The notes beneath the pieces are model-generated. The model worked only from the letters and a program-made list of their open reading frames with translations. It was not told the DNA's origin and searched no databases. This document shows positions 10,380-21,570 of a stretch of DNA of 64,000 nucleotides, piece by piece. Source of the stretch: Metridium senile (lineage: Eukaryota; Cnidaria; Anthozoa; Actiniaria; Metridiidae). The stretch spans positions 10,753,250-10,817,249 of the forward strand of contig OX459107.1 of the NCBI GenBank assembly GCA_949775045.1, given 5' to 3'. Within the stretch, counting starts at the first letter, position 1. Every line of letters begins with the position of its first letter. The translations under genes were made by a program, and so were the position numbers.

Positions 10380-11825
10380 TCATCGTTCATTTCCATCACT
10401 GTCATCGTCAGCATCGACATCAATAGGCATGGTCTTCCATGCTATTGCTTCTGTGTATCCAGAGGAGGTTGTTGTCTGATCTTCAAGGGCAAAGATAAAG
10501 TCTTGGAAATTTTCCATGACTACGTCTTCAACAGGACGCCGAGAGCTTTCTTGGGCAGAAAACTCTGGCTTCATAAGAGAGAACAAACAGTCAGCATCCA
10601 CTGCCTTTTGCTGGCCTGACACAAACAGTGTTTTGCAATCATCAGTGTGACGGGTGACGAGATCAGCAAGGCCATACAAGGCCATGCCTCTTTTCATCTC
10701 ATTCATGTCTTTTCAATATGCTAACATCATTATTTGCATATGAAATTGTGAGATTTTTTAAATATAACTTAGAAAGTCAACTTAAAAGTGGTCTAAATAC
10801 TAAGCACTTTCAAAATGTTCTAACAATGATCCACGAGTTGGCCATAGGGCGCCTTTGATTTTTTCTTTCATCACTTCCTCATTAGAGTTCCATACCATGA
10901 GCCCAATTGTTATAATTACTTCTTTTTCTTCCTTTTTGGTTTTTGCCTTTAGTCTTGGCGCCCAACTGCGATTTGTTTGGTCTGCCTTGACCATTCTTAA
11001 ATTGAACGAATGACTTGATGGTGGTACTTGGTCTGTTAAATGGTTTTTCAATACCTGTCTTGAGCTCTAAAAATACAGAATAAATGATAATAAAGTACAA
11101 AAACGAGTAAAAAAATATGCTGTTTATCTCGAAAACAAGCGCGCGACACCCCATTTTTCTTTTGATATTTGAAATCAGTACTTTCGAAAAATGCTACTTT
11201 GAAAAATATGACAGAAATTCCAATAATAGCAAAGAATTTAAAAATCGTCAGTTCCTATTGATTATATATTCATTCATTCATTCACCTATAAAGTTTTTGT
11301 TTGTTTGTTTGTATATTTAGTTATAATTTATTTATTAATTCATTTGAATTAATTAATTCCTTCATTCGTTTAAATTTATATTGAATTGATACATTGTTGT
11401 AATTTATTTATTTATTAATTACTGTAATTATTTTATTCATATATTTATTTATAAGTCCGAGTCCGGGTCCGAGTCCAGGTTTTACAATATGCCCTTAACA
11501 CGGGACACACACATCGAGAAGTGGCTTATTGTTTTTGTAGTGCGGGAGGAATTCCAACTTTAAACTTTAAAATCAGCCCCTAATATTTTCTCGAAAATAT
11601 TTAAACACTGAAAACTCATTTATAGAAGTTCGGCACAATTAGAGTTAACAAACAACTTATTGAACTTTCTGCAGTTATGCAACCCTATGTTATATATTAA
11701 GTTCTGCCAGATTTCATAAATCAGGAATTATATATACACAACCATAAATTAAACCTACCTTTTCCACATGCCCCGCAAAATACCGCTGTATTTTCGACTT
11801 TCTTACCACAATTTTGACAAAACAT
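10380..11825 (-). pseudogene. G2E3/HECT-like gene, 5' part with zinc ribbon
   Basis: Exon 1 (11825-11759) starts at ATG and encodes a compact zinc ribbon, MFCQNCGKKVENTAVFCGAC (two CxxC pairs), ending AAAAG|GTAGGT. Exon 2 (11066 downwards) follows a TATTTTTAG acceptor in the matching phase, encodes a basic linker, then changes frame near 10930 into KKEEKEVIITIGLMVWN and stops near 10800. The next block (10706-10380) reads NEMKRGMALYGLADLV, then DADCLFSLMKPEFSAQESSRR and ENFQDFIFALED. From memory, this order (zinc ribbon, 'VxIxIGLM' domain, 'LxPxFSxxGSxRR...FxDFL' block before a HECT domain) is that of the expanded cnidarian G2E3-like E3 ligase family. The HECT catalytic part is not present downstream. 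The frameshift and the missing HECT argue for a pseudogene, though exon 1 and its promoter look intact. Confidence 0.55.
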
Positions 11826-11869
11826 TTTGTAAAGCTACATCAAAGACTCCGTACTCAGTAGTTGCGATG

Positions 11870-11945
11870 AAACACTACACCGGCCGTAAGCACGTGGGCC
11901 AATAAACCATAAATTAACTTCCGCCGTGAGAATTCACTTCCGCCA
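11870..11945. promoter_or_regulatory. TATA-less promoter-like block, E-box and ETS-like sites
   Basis: Just upstream of the zinc-ribbon start codon there is a CACGTG E-box (about 11892) and two ACTTCCGCC motifs (ETS-like, about 11919 and 11937). This is the only locally GC-richer patch nearby. It could serve the minus-strand gene or a divergent transcript. It overlaps the start of a doubtful plus-strand open frame beginning GCCATGGCC at 11945. Confidence 0.4.
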
Positions 11946-12214
11946 TGGCCTGTTGTCTTTGTTTTGCCGTGGCCTGGTCTGTCTATTCTGCCGTGAGTTC
12001 TGTCTTTTCTGCCGTGAGTTCTGTCTATCTTTACCGTGAAGCGCCAAAGTTAAAAATTGACTTTTTTGAACCAAAAAAATTATACTTTAAAAAATATACT
12101 TTACCGCATAAAAAGAGAAAGAGTGAAATTATAGATAAGCAAACTTTTATGATTATTGTTCTCTTTACCATGATTTTTTATCATAAAGTTAATATAAGAC
12201 AAGCTTTCATTTAG

Positions 12215-12800
12215 ATTGCTATAGGTAAGCTATTTTTACCTATTTTTTGCTATAATCGCAGTTAACGTTATTTAAGACATTATTATATGCAGTGCTGGAA
12301 AGTCACTCCTTACCATTTGAATACCAACAAAACCTATAAAAATCACATATATTTATATGTATATCCTGTAACCTTGGAAAAAAATAATGGAGACAACAAT
12401 TATGGATACACGGCGTCATACTTTTAAGCTTAAGTTACCTCCGACAAATTCAATTTATTTTTTCTCTTCTACATTTTTTTATTTCATAACAGCTTACCAG
12501 CATATACAGAAAACATACCAACAAATGTTTTATTACTGATCTCAGGAAACTAGTCATTCAGCGAACTGCAATTTTATAACAATGTTTATGACATTTTTAG
12601 CTCATGCTTCGTAGTTCAATCAATCAGTTTCAAAGTCTACATTTATACGACTGATAACTTTTTTATCCGTAAATGATAAACATCGCTAGTTACATTCGTT
12701 GTTTATTTTGTAATCATGCATAAACATTGGTGTATTCTTTTTTAGATCAAATTATTTTATTGAGTGTTTTACTTACCGTCTATCTCTGAAAGGGATTCTT
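12215..12800. other. No gene seen
   Basis: AT-rich sequence without coding motifs, splice-flanked exons or repeats that match elsewhere in the window. Confidence 0.5.
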
Positions 12801-12817
12801 GATGATTTTTTTTATTT

Positions 12818-13328
12818 CGTTTTTCCCGCCTTTAGGACGATCCGGAGACGCGTACGTGCAGTCGGCAAATCAATATTAGTCAATATTACGCGATCTACTG
12901 GTACAGTTCCTCTTAAGTTGTTGAACACCATCCAATGATCAATGGCATTGATACATGCTTCAATCCTGCGTCTACAAGAGTCTATATCGCCTCCAATGGA
13001 GCATTTAAAAGTATAGTAAATCTGGGTATCATCTATGTAGAAGTGGAACGAAACACCATGATGCCGCATAATATCACCCAATGGTGAAGTGTACAGATTG
13101 AACATGATCAGGCCCAACACATATCCCTGTGGGACTCCACACTCAAAGTTGTTTGCGATCAGCAAGGTAAGAACGAAACCAGGAAAGGATTTTATCACTG
13201 ACTCCAAAAAGGAAAGATAGTCTTGAGAGCAGAATGTGATGAACAACCGTGTCAAAAGCTGCAGACAAGTCTAATAGCAACAGGACAACACATTTATCAT
13301 CATCAATAGCACGAAGAATGTCGTTTTG
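12818..13328 (-). mobile_element. Non-LTR RT core, right half of an interrupted LINE
   Basis: Minus-strand frames give [20 protein letters not shown] then LSAAFDTV (RT motif A), DRKQL, and in a shifted frame [21 protein letters not shown] (motif B) and FHFYIDDTQIY (motif C, normally FxYADD, here YIDD). The arrangement is that of L2/CR1-type retrotransposons. At least one frameshift (about 13150-13250) and the altered catalytic box show it is dead. Its upstream end stops abruptly at 13328, where a TAGCGGAGCTCCC terminus starts. The missing N-terminal RT part resumes at 17019-17225. Confidence 0.8.
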
Positions 13329-13560
13329 TAGCGGAGCTCCCGTGCGGGCCGAAGTGCGAGCACCATACTTAAGAAAAAATGGTAATGCATCGAGTCGATT
13401 TTCGATGGTTTTCACACAGGAATCCCAAGCGTACGTCCGACGTCCGACGTCCGCGCCCATCGCGATGCTGATTGGTTGTTATATTTCGGCGGGAACGAAA
13501 GTGACGCGCGCGCCAAATAGCGCTAGATCAACAAAGCAAAGTTGTTCTTTTAATTTATCG

Positions 13561-13726
13561 ACAAAAAAGTCAAACAAACAACAACAAAATAGCAGAGCTT
13601 ACATTAATACAAAATAACAACGGACAAAGATGAACTTCGAAGAACAAAAAAGTCAAACAAACAACAACAAAATAGCAGAGCTTACATTAATACAAAATAA
13701 CAACGGACAAAGATGAACTTCGAAGA
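13561..13726 (+). repeat. Perfect 83-bp tandem duplication
   Basis: 13561-13643 is repeated without visible change at 13644-13726. The unit contains ACAAAAAAGTCAAAC, GCAGAGCTTACATT and GATGAACTTCGAAGA. It looks recent. Confidence 0.9.
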
Positions 13727-15040
13727 ACAAAGAGAGTTTTGACCGAAGAAGAACATAAACTCGAAGGACACAAAAACAAAGAAATTATACTAAAGAAAAG
13801 CAGAAAAGACTGATTCCAAAAGATCAAGAAAACATATTTGTGGATACCTTCGTGGAAGAATATTAAAAGACTACAGCAATTCAAAACAAAATTGATAAAG
13901 AAGCGACCTTGTTTGTTATGAAAACTGTCTTCAAATCTTCCCTCGGCACAGTTTATTGAAGGATTTTCAAGCTTGGCAGTTGAACTATGAAGAATGTTTA
14001 AACCATCAAAATTCAAGTACATACATTTATTCGTCAAAATATGATCAATGTCATTGAAGAGAAGAAAACCTCAGGAAAATAATCACCGATAAAGTAAGTT
14101 CAAGATTATTATTTGTTTCAAGTTTTTGAGAGAAAAAAAAAAAAAAAACACCTCAAAACTTGCAATAATTAAGCCTCAAAAAGGAAAAATCCGTTCTCTG
14201 TTTTATTATAGAAAGAAAATAGAAAAGGTTTATCTCCATTTTATTTACTTTTTGAGATAAAAACCGTACATGAAACGATGTTTGTGCATGTGTAAATTGT
14301 ACTTTGGTCGATTGAAAGGTGTTTATTTATGTACTTTTTAAACCTCATAAACAGAAAACATCAAAGATAAATTGAAATACAAACACAATTTAAATTGGTT
14401 GAATAACTTCTGTTTATTTAGCAATATTGACTATTTTATGCTTACTAAACGAGCTTTTTTAGTAGTTTTTACTTCAAAGTCGAAAATGATGTTTTACACA
14501 AAGTTTTTCATAATAAAATACCTTGTTTTAAAATCCTTGTCTTTTCAAATCGATCTTGTGTTGGTAGAACTTATTCTTGAGGCTTTTAATTCCACTTGAA
14601 AATAATTTTTTGTTTTGTTTTGAAGATTTGCCATGACTACTTTTTAGTAAATCCAATACGATAATTTACAAAGAAATGCTTTAAAATGTCCTTTTTTCCT
14701 TTTAATACATAGTTACCATTCTATTAAGGTCTAGTTCAAATAATGTTTTTGTCAATTTGAAGCTCAAAATCTTGATTTTTCTCAGCGTTTTGTCTTGCTT
14801 TTGAAGCAAAAAGGTGCCTTGGCATTGCTGAAACGTGCCAAAAATAGAACTTGTCACCTTGATTTGAAAAGATTGAAAAAACGCATCAAATTAAAACGAC
14901 AACAACTCCATGGCCATTACAGCATAGTTACATTTACTACAATTTTCTACTTACAGAAAAGTAATATCCATTGATAGTTTATCTATAAACTTGTTTTTAA
15001 AATCCTTTTTTGATGAAAAAACTTTGTGTCGATGATAGGC
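13727..15040. other. Interior of the TIR element, no gene supported
   Basis: Plus-strand sequence around 13700-14090 is A-rich and codon-like but full of stops. The minus-strand open stretch 13687-14037 has no recognisable motif. The rest is AT-rich filler. Confidence 0.45.
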
Positions 15041-15041
15041 A

Positions 15042-16757
15042 TAGATTGTTGTTTTGTTTACTGCTATAACAGTTTGTATATAGATATCAGTCAACAAGCT
15101 TTACATATATTTACAACATTAATATATTGAACCGTAAACATCAACAGAGTATATTGTTGTTTTGTTTACTGCTATAATAATTTGTATATAGATATCAGTC
15201 AACAAGCTTTACATATTTACAACATTTATATTGAACCGTAAACATCTACAGAGTAGATTGTTGTTTTATTTACTGCTATAATAATTTGTATATAGATATC
15301 AGTCAACAAGCTTTACATATTTACAACATTTATATTGAACTGTAAACATCAACAGAGTAGATTGTTGTTTTGTTTACTGCTATAACAGTTTGTATATAGA
15401 TATCAGTCAACAAGCTTTACATATTTACAACATTTATATTGAACTGTAAACATCAACAGAGTAGATTGTTGTTTTGTTTACTGCTATAACAGTTTGTATA
15501 TAGATATCAGTCAACAAGCTTTACATATTTACAACATTTATATTGAACTGTAAACATCAACAGAGTAGATTGTTGTTTTGTTTACTGCTATAATAATTTG
15601 TATATAGATATCAGTCAACAAGCTTTACATATTTACAACATTTATATTGAACTGTAAACATCAACAGAGTAGATTGTTGTTTTGTTTACTGCTATAACAG
15701 TTTGTATATAGATATCAGTCAACAAGCTTTACATATTTACAACATTTATATTGAACTGTAAACATCAACAGAGTAGATTGTTGTTTTGTTTACTGCTATA
15801 ATAATTTGTATATAGATATCAGTCAACAAGCTTTACATATTTACAACATTTATATTGAACTGTAAACATCAACAGAGTAGATTGTTGTTTTGTTTACTGC
15901 TATAATAATTTGTATATAGATATCAGTCAACAAGCTTTACATATTTACAACATTTATATTGACATATTTATAGTATTTATATTGAACCGTAAACATCAAC
16001 AGAGTAGATTGTTGTTTTGTTTACTGCTATAATAATTTGTATATAGATATCAGTCAACAAGCTTTACATATTTACAACGTTTATATGGACATATTTATAG
16101 TATTTATATTGAACCGTAAACATCAACAGAGTAGATTGTTGTTTTGTTTACTGCTATAATAATTTGTATATAGATATCAGTCAACAAGCTTTACATATTT
16201 ACAACAATTCTATTGAACCGTAAACATCTACAGAGTAGATTGTTGTTTTGTTTACTGCTATAATAATTTGTATATAAATATCAGTCAACAAGCTTTACAT
16301 ATTTACAACATTTATATTGAACTGTAAACATCAACAGAGTAGATTGTTGTTTTGTTTACTGCTATAATAATTTGTATATAGATATCAGTCAACAAGCTTT
16401 ACATATTTACAACAATTCTATTGAACCGTAAACATCTACAGAGTAGATTGTTGTTTTGTTTACTGCTATAATAATTTGTATATAAATATCAGTCAACAAG
16501 CTTTACATATTTACAACATTTATATTGAACTGTAAACATCAACAGAGTAGATTGTTGTTTTGTTTACTGCTATAATAATTTGTATATAGATATCAGTCAA
16601 CAAGCTTTACATATTTACAACATTTATATTGACATATTTATAGTATTTATATTGAACCGTAAACATCAACAGAGTAGATTGTTGTTTTGTTTACTGCTAT
16701 TAAAGTTTGTATATAGATATCAGTCAACAAGCTTTACATATTTACAACATTTATATT
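15042..16757 (+). repeat. 104-bp satellite array, about 16 units
   Basis: Each unit contains GTTGTTTTGTTTACTGCTAT, ATATAGATATCAGTCAACAA, GCTTTACATATTTACAACAT and TGTAAACATCAACAGAGTAG. Units differ at a few diagnostic places (AACAG or AATAA after TGCTAT; GAACTGT or GAACCGT), and three units (near 15961, 16086 and 16632) carry an extra block GACATATTTATAGTATTTAT. The variants recur non-randomly, which suggests multi-unit copying. No unique spacers, so not a CRISPR array. Confidence 0.95.
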
Positions 16758-17018
16758 GCATGAACCGTATTTCATAATCTTTAGCAAAAATCTTGATAAA
16801 TATAGTTGACTTATAGTCGAATATATATGTATATATCCCAGATTAATATTTCTCGTTTTTTTCTTGAGTAACCTTGAACAGTAAGAAATAGTATTTCTTT
16901 CACATACTATCAAATACGCCTACGTCATCACGTACAGTTTTTATGACCCGTGCACAAAAACTATATACTTGCACATATTGATGTTGTAAGAAAAAATTAA
17001 ACTGGGAGCTCCGCTATT

Positions 17019-17225
17019 AGGTATTACCTAATTTGTATATTACTCTAATAAGGGCAGTTTCAGTGCCATGGCGCTCCTTGTATGCAGACTGAAAAGGTTC
17101 AGTTAAGTTGTTGTTCAAACAGGATTTTAATTGAGAAGCCACGGCTTCTCACATCATTTAGAGACAAAGGATATTGGATATTGGTCTGTAATTCTGCTGT
17201 ACTTTCTGGTCCAGAAATCTGAAAT
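17019..17225 (-). mobile_element. Non-LTR RT N-terminal block, left half of the interrupted LINE
   Basis: Minus frame: VQQNYRPISNI, two stops, then VASQLKSCLNNNLTEPFQSA and YKERHGTETALIRV. This is the region just before RT motif A ('NYRPISxLxxxSKxxE...FQSAYRxxHSTETALLRV'). In intact members it runs straight into '[10 protein letters not shown]', found at 13.3 kb, so the two blocks are parts of one element separated by the 3.7-kb insertion. Confidence 0.75.
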
Positions 17226-17299
17226 AGCAACAAGTTTTCAGTTAGATCTAGGTTTTCAACTTATCTATTGTAGTAAGTTTTAACTATTACAGAGCCTAC

Positions 17300-18878
17300 C
17301 TTGTGCGTACGTAATGCTCGATTGTAATGATGACCCTCGAGAACACCTGGAACAGAACCTGCACCAACAACACCACTCTTTATCAAAATATCTCCCAAAC
17401 CAGCATCTCCAAACCGCTTTCCAATGGCTGCCATGAATGCGCAAATAGTGTGAAACATTCCCATCCTTAGCACTAAGCGATTGAACTGTTCCTTATTTTG
17501 CCATATAACCTCGAGAGCCTTGGGGTAAATCACCTGATCAAATACTACAATAGCATCTGGCTGTCCCAGCTGACTAGCCATTTGTAAGGATTGCTGGAGT
17601 ATAGTGTACACAGTGGACATTTCAGTAGGACTAGCTTCAATTACTTGACAATAGCCAACTGAGCTCTCGCGCTGGATGTTATTTTGCTGGAGCTTTATAT
17701 TAAAGCCTGACCATGCTGGTATTACTTGACTTTGGTCAGTATCAAATGTAAAAATGGTGTCTTGTACTGGCTGTCTGCACCTCATCCATCCAAAGTCAAT
17801 GGCTCTTGCGTATGCTCCAGTCTCGGGGTTGATCTCTACAATATCAACAATGGGGATGTTTACAGGAGAAGGTCCTTGTCGATTACCAGAGTGATATGGT
17901 AGTACATCAGTAGGGATCAAATTTAGGGAACGTTTCTTCGAGCAACGTAGTCTGTCAGGAGCCATATGTGGTGGAAGGGCACAGGTATGGGGCTTCCTCT
18001 GGATGACAATACTATTAGTACAATGGGTAGTTCCTTTACCTGTAAGATAGATGACATGAAAAATTAAGTAATATAAATGCGATTTGTTAATTAAAATTCA
18101 ATACACATGAAATTTAAGGCATACCTGATACGGTTTCCTCTGATAGATCATTGTTGTCCCAACAAAACACCCCAGGAATACCATGGCACATGTACTAGGC
18201 ACTAAGATGCCATTTTCCTGCCGTTCAATTTCTCTTTCAGCAAGTGCAGTTACAAGTTCTTCGACTTGAGAGTAGGAGAGACCATGACCCAACTGGTTCA
18301 GTATAGTTATTAACTCAGCGTTTCCTGTAAGGCTCTTTACTGTCAAAGGTAGAGTTACATGCTTTGGTGTTTTGATTCTACCACGACTAACTGTTTGAAT
18401 AAAATCATGGGCTAGAGAGATAATGACCCGATGGACATCTGGAGCAACATCACACACTCTTGTGTTACTATACTCTGAAGTAGAACAAATCCAGGCAAGC
18501 ATGTTGTACAGTAGATCTGGTACGATGATATCATCACAATCAAGGTCTTTAGCTGTTGGTGGCCATGGCATCCTAGTTTTCATCTCATTGACTGAAGTGC
18601 GAATCATCTTTGCTGTATGATAAACATTCTGGAAGTCCATTCCTTCGTTGTCACTGTCTGGTCCACAAGTATTCATCAAGGTTTCTACAACTTCGCCTGT
18701 TGTAACATGTGTACTGTAAACTATTTCTGACTGGCTTTTGTTGATTGGTTGTTGAAACGATAAACTCTCACCAAAACACTTGGTTAGGCAGCTTTTCAAC
18801 TTTGAAGATCTATAATTGCGTGCATCGACTTCGTCTTCACTTAAGTAGAAGATATACTGATCTAGTAGCTCTGACATC
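17300..18878 (-). pseudogene. Family A gene (HEEADTR/GVxGAGS family), N-terminal half
   Basis: Two exons. Exon 18878-18125 encodes MSELLDQYIFYLSEDE..., then GRIKTPKHVTLPLTVKSLTG and ILNQLGHGLSYSQVEELVTA. A frameshift near 18185 precedes WDNNDLSEETVSG, and the exon ends at a TCAG|GTATGC donor. After a TTACAG acceptor, exon 18039-17300 encodes KGTTHCTNSIVIQRKP, the conserved FHTICAFMAAIGKRF and GVLEGHHYNRALRTHK, and ends at AAG|GTAGGC. From memory these blocks define an uncharacterised multicopy protein family in cnidarians and other invertebrates; function unknown. The reading frame does not start at 18878: it continues upstream but is cut by the TTAA foldback element, whose arm starts 2 bp before that ATG. 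The frameshift and the insertion make the copy non-functional. Confidence 0.65.
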
Positions 18879-19875
18879 TTAAGAGGGCGTCTCAGTAAGA
18901 ACGGACCACTCGGTCTGGGATCCAAAAAACGATTTCCCTTATATTTCTACCATCGAAAGTGCTATCTATCCTTATTACAAAACTGGACTTAGAATTGTTC
19001 TAAAGAAAATATTTCGGCCGCTAGGCGAATTTTCGTACATCGACCCAAAAACCGCCGAAGGACGCTGATTTTCAAGTTCGCAGAGGCCTACTTTCAAAGT
19101 CCATTTTCTCGGCTTTTTCTTGAAATGAAAACTTATTTTTTGGGTCTAAACTATGGTTTGACGTCTCGTCTGACTAGAAAAAAGCAAAATATTTCTTTAG
19201 GATGTACAAATTACGAAAAGTTATTTAAATTTATCGAGACTACTTTATGCGTGACACGAAAAGCAAAGATTAACGGGTTTAGAAAATTGCAAATTTCTCA
19301 AAAGTGCAACCTATCCCCGATATAAAACATCATTCTATCTTGAGATGAGACGCTATTTAGTAGTTCTGTGCAATAAAATTTGTGGCACATTGCGTTTTGA
19401 AGAATTTGACGAAGCCCAAACTTGTACATTTTTCCAGATATTTCCTTGCGTGACACGACTTGCCGTTGAGTCTAGACAACGTCAATCCTTATAAAAATAA
19501 AAAAATAACAAATAATAGCTAGAAGTTTATATTCAGGTGTTACTATCCGTCATAATTAGATATTTTAGCTCCATTTAAATTTTACCACAATAATGTTTTT
19601 TTTTAATGAAAAATTTGCATAATTATATGTCAAAGTTAAGTCAAATTGTCTAACAACATTCACATTTAAACTAAGTTTTATATTTAGAAAATCTTCATCT
19701 ATTAATCAATGAAGCATGATTCTTATATTAAGTTGGATAAAACCTGGATGGCTTTTAAATCTTTTCAATTTATTTATTTTAACTGAGTTGTTTTATGAGA
19801 TTATACAATTGTGCACGATGCAAATATGATTCACCATGATGCATGTTTTATACTAAATATGCAAAATAGCGGTGA

Positions 19876-20505
19876 ACTTTTTAATGTTTTAAAAGTCTGA
19901 ATTAATATCTAAAGAGAATAAAGCCTTTCGATACAATAATTTGTAAATTATCAATGATTTATTAAATACAGTACATGGCTGTCTTTGCCAGACTACTTTT
20001 GTCAAGTTTGCAGTGAGTAAAACTATCTTGTGAAAGAATGGATTTTAGTCTTTGTAGTTATACAGGAGCTTGTAAAATACGCTGCTGGAGAGGAACTACA
20101 GAGTTGGTCAAGTTAAATGAATGTAATGACGATATGTCAAACCAATCAACATAGGAAGCCAAACCACGCGCTCTAAGAATAACAAAATGTTAATTTTATT
20201 GGCTCTTAAGATTCTCAGATCAACTTGTTGGGCTGCTTGTGCATAGACTATATACAAATATTTTCACTTAAAAAAATCGAAAGGGTGTTAACAAATACTC
20301 ACGTGATCAAAATCGACAGTAACATTGAAAATCGACTTTCATTGCTTTTGACATGTCAACATTGATCACATGGCGGATCCTTACAATGCTTTCTTAATCC
20401 ACTGTGCTGTGGATAGCGACAGGTTCTTGGTGCTCGCCAAAATCTTATTAAACTATGTCGATGACTAATACATATTTGCATATTGTTGATTTGGAGATGT
20501 CTTCT
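19876..20505. other. Foldback element interior, no gene
   Basis: Unique-looking AT-rich sequence between the left arm and the minisatellite. Nothing coding seen. Confidence 0.5.
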
Positions 20506-20510
20506 AAAAC

Positions 20511-20802
20511 TCAACACGAGTCAGAACACAAGTAAACACGAGTGAACACGAGTAAACACAAGTGAACACGAGTAAACACGAGTGAACACGAGTAAACAAG
20601 AGTGAACACGATTAAACAAGAGTGTACACGAGTAAACACGAATGAACACCAGTGAACACGAGTCGGAACACGAGGAAACACGAGTGAACACGAGTGAACA
20701 CGATTGAACATGAGTAAACACGATTGAACATGAGTAAACACGAGTGAGCACGAGTGTACACGAGTGAACGCGAGTAAACATAAGCAACGAGTGAACACGA
20801 GT
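20511..20802 (+). repeat. 10-bp minisatellite CACGAGTGAA/CACGAGTAAA
   Basis: About 28 imperfect decamers with A/G and T/A variants. All minus-strand frames across it stay open, giving spurious FTRVHSCLLV-type repeats. A short inverse array (CACTCGTGTT) lies at about 21916-21945 in the opposite arm. Confidence 0.9.
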
Positions 20803-21171
20803 AGCAAAAATGAAATGAAATAATAAATGAATATGAAAAAAAGAAATGAAAATGAGACAAATAGAAAAGAAAAAAATAAATAACCAAAAAAAATAGGCCC
20901 AACTAGACATGAATGTATCAAAGCTAGTGGTATTACTAAAATATTTGAAAAATAGAATTATAGTTTAATAAACAGAAATAAAAAGAAGAAATAATAGGAT
21001 TTTAATGAATTCATATTCAAAAATTATCGTTTCACAATTAATTACGGCAGTCCATGCAAATGGACGTTAACAAATGCAGTATAATGTTAATATAATGCAT
21101 CAAAAATTGAACTGAATTACATGTAATGAACTATATAAAATTTGAAATCACAATGTTTAACAAATGTTTAA

Positions 21172-21235
21172 GGTGACTGGCTACTTTTGAAAATATTGTT
21201 AAACTCCAAAAGGCGTTCAAAAGTAGCCAATTACC
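21172..21235. mobile_element. 64-bp TTAA-flanked mini inverted repeat
   Basis: TTAA at 21168-21171 and 21236-21239 brackets GGTGACTGGCTACTTTTGAA ... TTCAAAAGTAGCCAATTACC. A matching end, TTCAAAAGTAGCCAGTCACC followed by TTAA, lies at about 49818-49841, showing this is a dispersed family. It sits near the centre of the larger foldback. Confidence 0.75.
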
Positions 21236-21464
21236 TTAACGTATATAGCTATCAAATAGCAATGCAATAAAAATCCGGCTTTGGCTGTGATACAAGACAA
21301 ATCAGGTGCAGGGTGTGCCATATTACCATTATGTCATATGTGTTCTTGTTCAATCCATGGATTCTTTTAAAATAGGCGTAACACGTTTATTTATACTTTA
21401 TGGAAACATTGTGATCTCAAACTTTATATAGTTAATTATAGTTAATTAAATTGCCTTTATATAG

Positions 21465-21570
21465 CCTGTGAACGGTTCGAGGGGATTGGGGAGGGGAAGG
21501 GAGGGGAAGGGGATAGGGAAGGAAGGGGAAAGGCCCCCTACCTTCTCAATCCCATTGAACCGTTCACGGG
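21465..21570. repeat. G-rich hairpin, ~100 bp
   Basis: Arms CCTGTGAACGGTTCGAGGGG (from 21465) and CATTGAACCGTTCACGGG (to 21570) face each other across a purine-rich G-tract core. Probably a small MITE inside the foldback element. Confidence 0.65.

Larger units (their letters stand above)
13329..17016. mobile_element. Non-autonomous TIR element carrying a 104-bp satellite
   Basis: The ends are 13-bp perfect inverted repeats, TAGCGGAGCTCCC (13329-13341) and GGGAGCTCCGCTA (17004-17016). On both sides lies the same LINE reading frame, interrupted between the TETALIRV and [10 protein letters not shown] blocks, which in intact LINEs are adjacent. The interior has an 83-bp duplication, AT-rich sequence and the 104-bp satellite, and no transposase. 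The superfamily is unknown. A clean target duplication is not obvious, because the right flank carries an extra TTAGGTATTACCTAA palindrome. Confidence 0.7.

Noticed and set aside
11945..12214. Plus-strand ORF starting GCCATGGCC (89 codons)
   Set aside because: A good Kozak context downstream of ETS-like sites, but the product mixes a repeat-derived hydrophobic start with Lys-rich text, has no family and no splice support. Left as possible but unsupported.
13249..13617. Plus-strand 122-codon ORF
   Set aside because: Antisense of the LINE RT and of the element end; no domain.
15042..16757. CRISPR-like regular array
   Set aside because: Units are contiguous 104-bp repeats without unique spacers, in a eukaryotic transposon.
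20511..20921. Overlapping minus-strand frames rich in Phe/Ser/Cys/Val
   Set aside because: Produced by the 10-bp CACGAGTGAA minisatellite and adjoining A-rich DNA.
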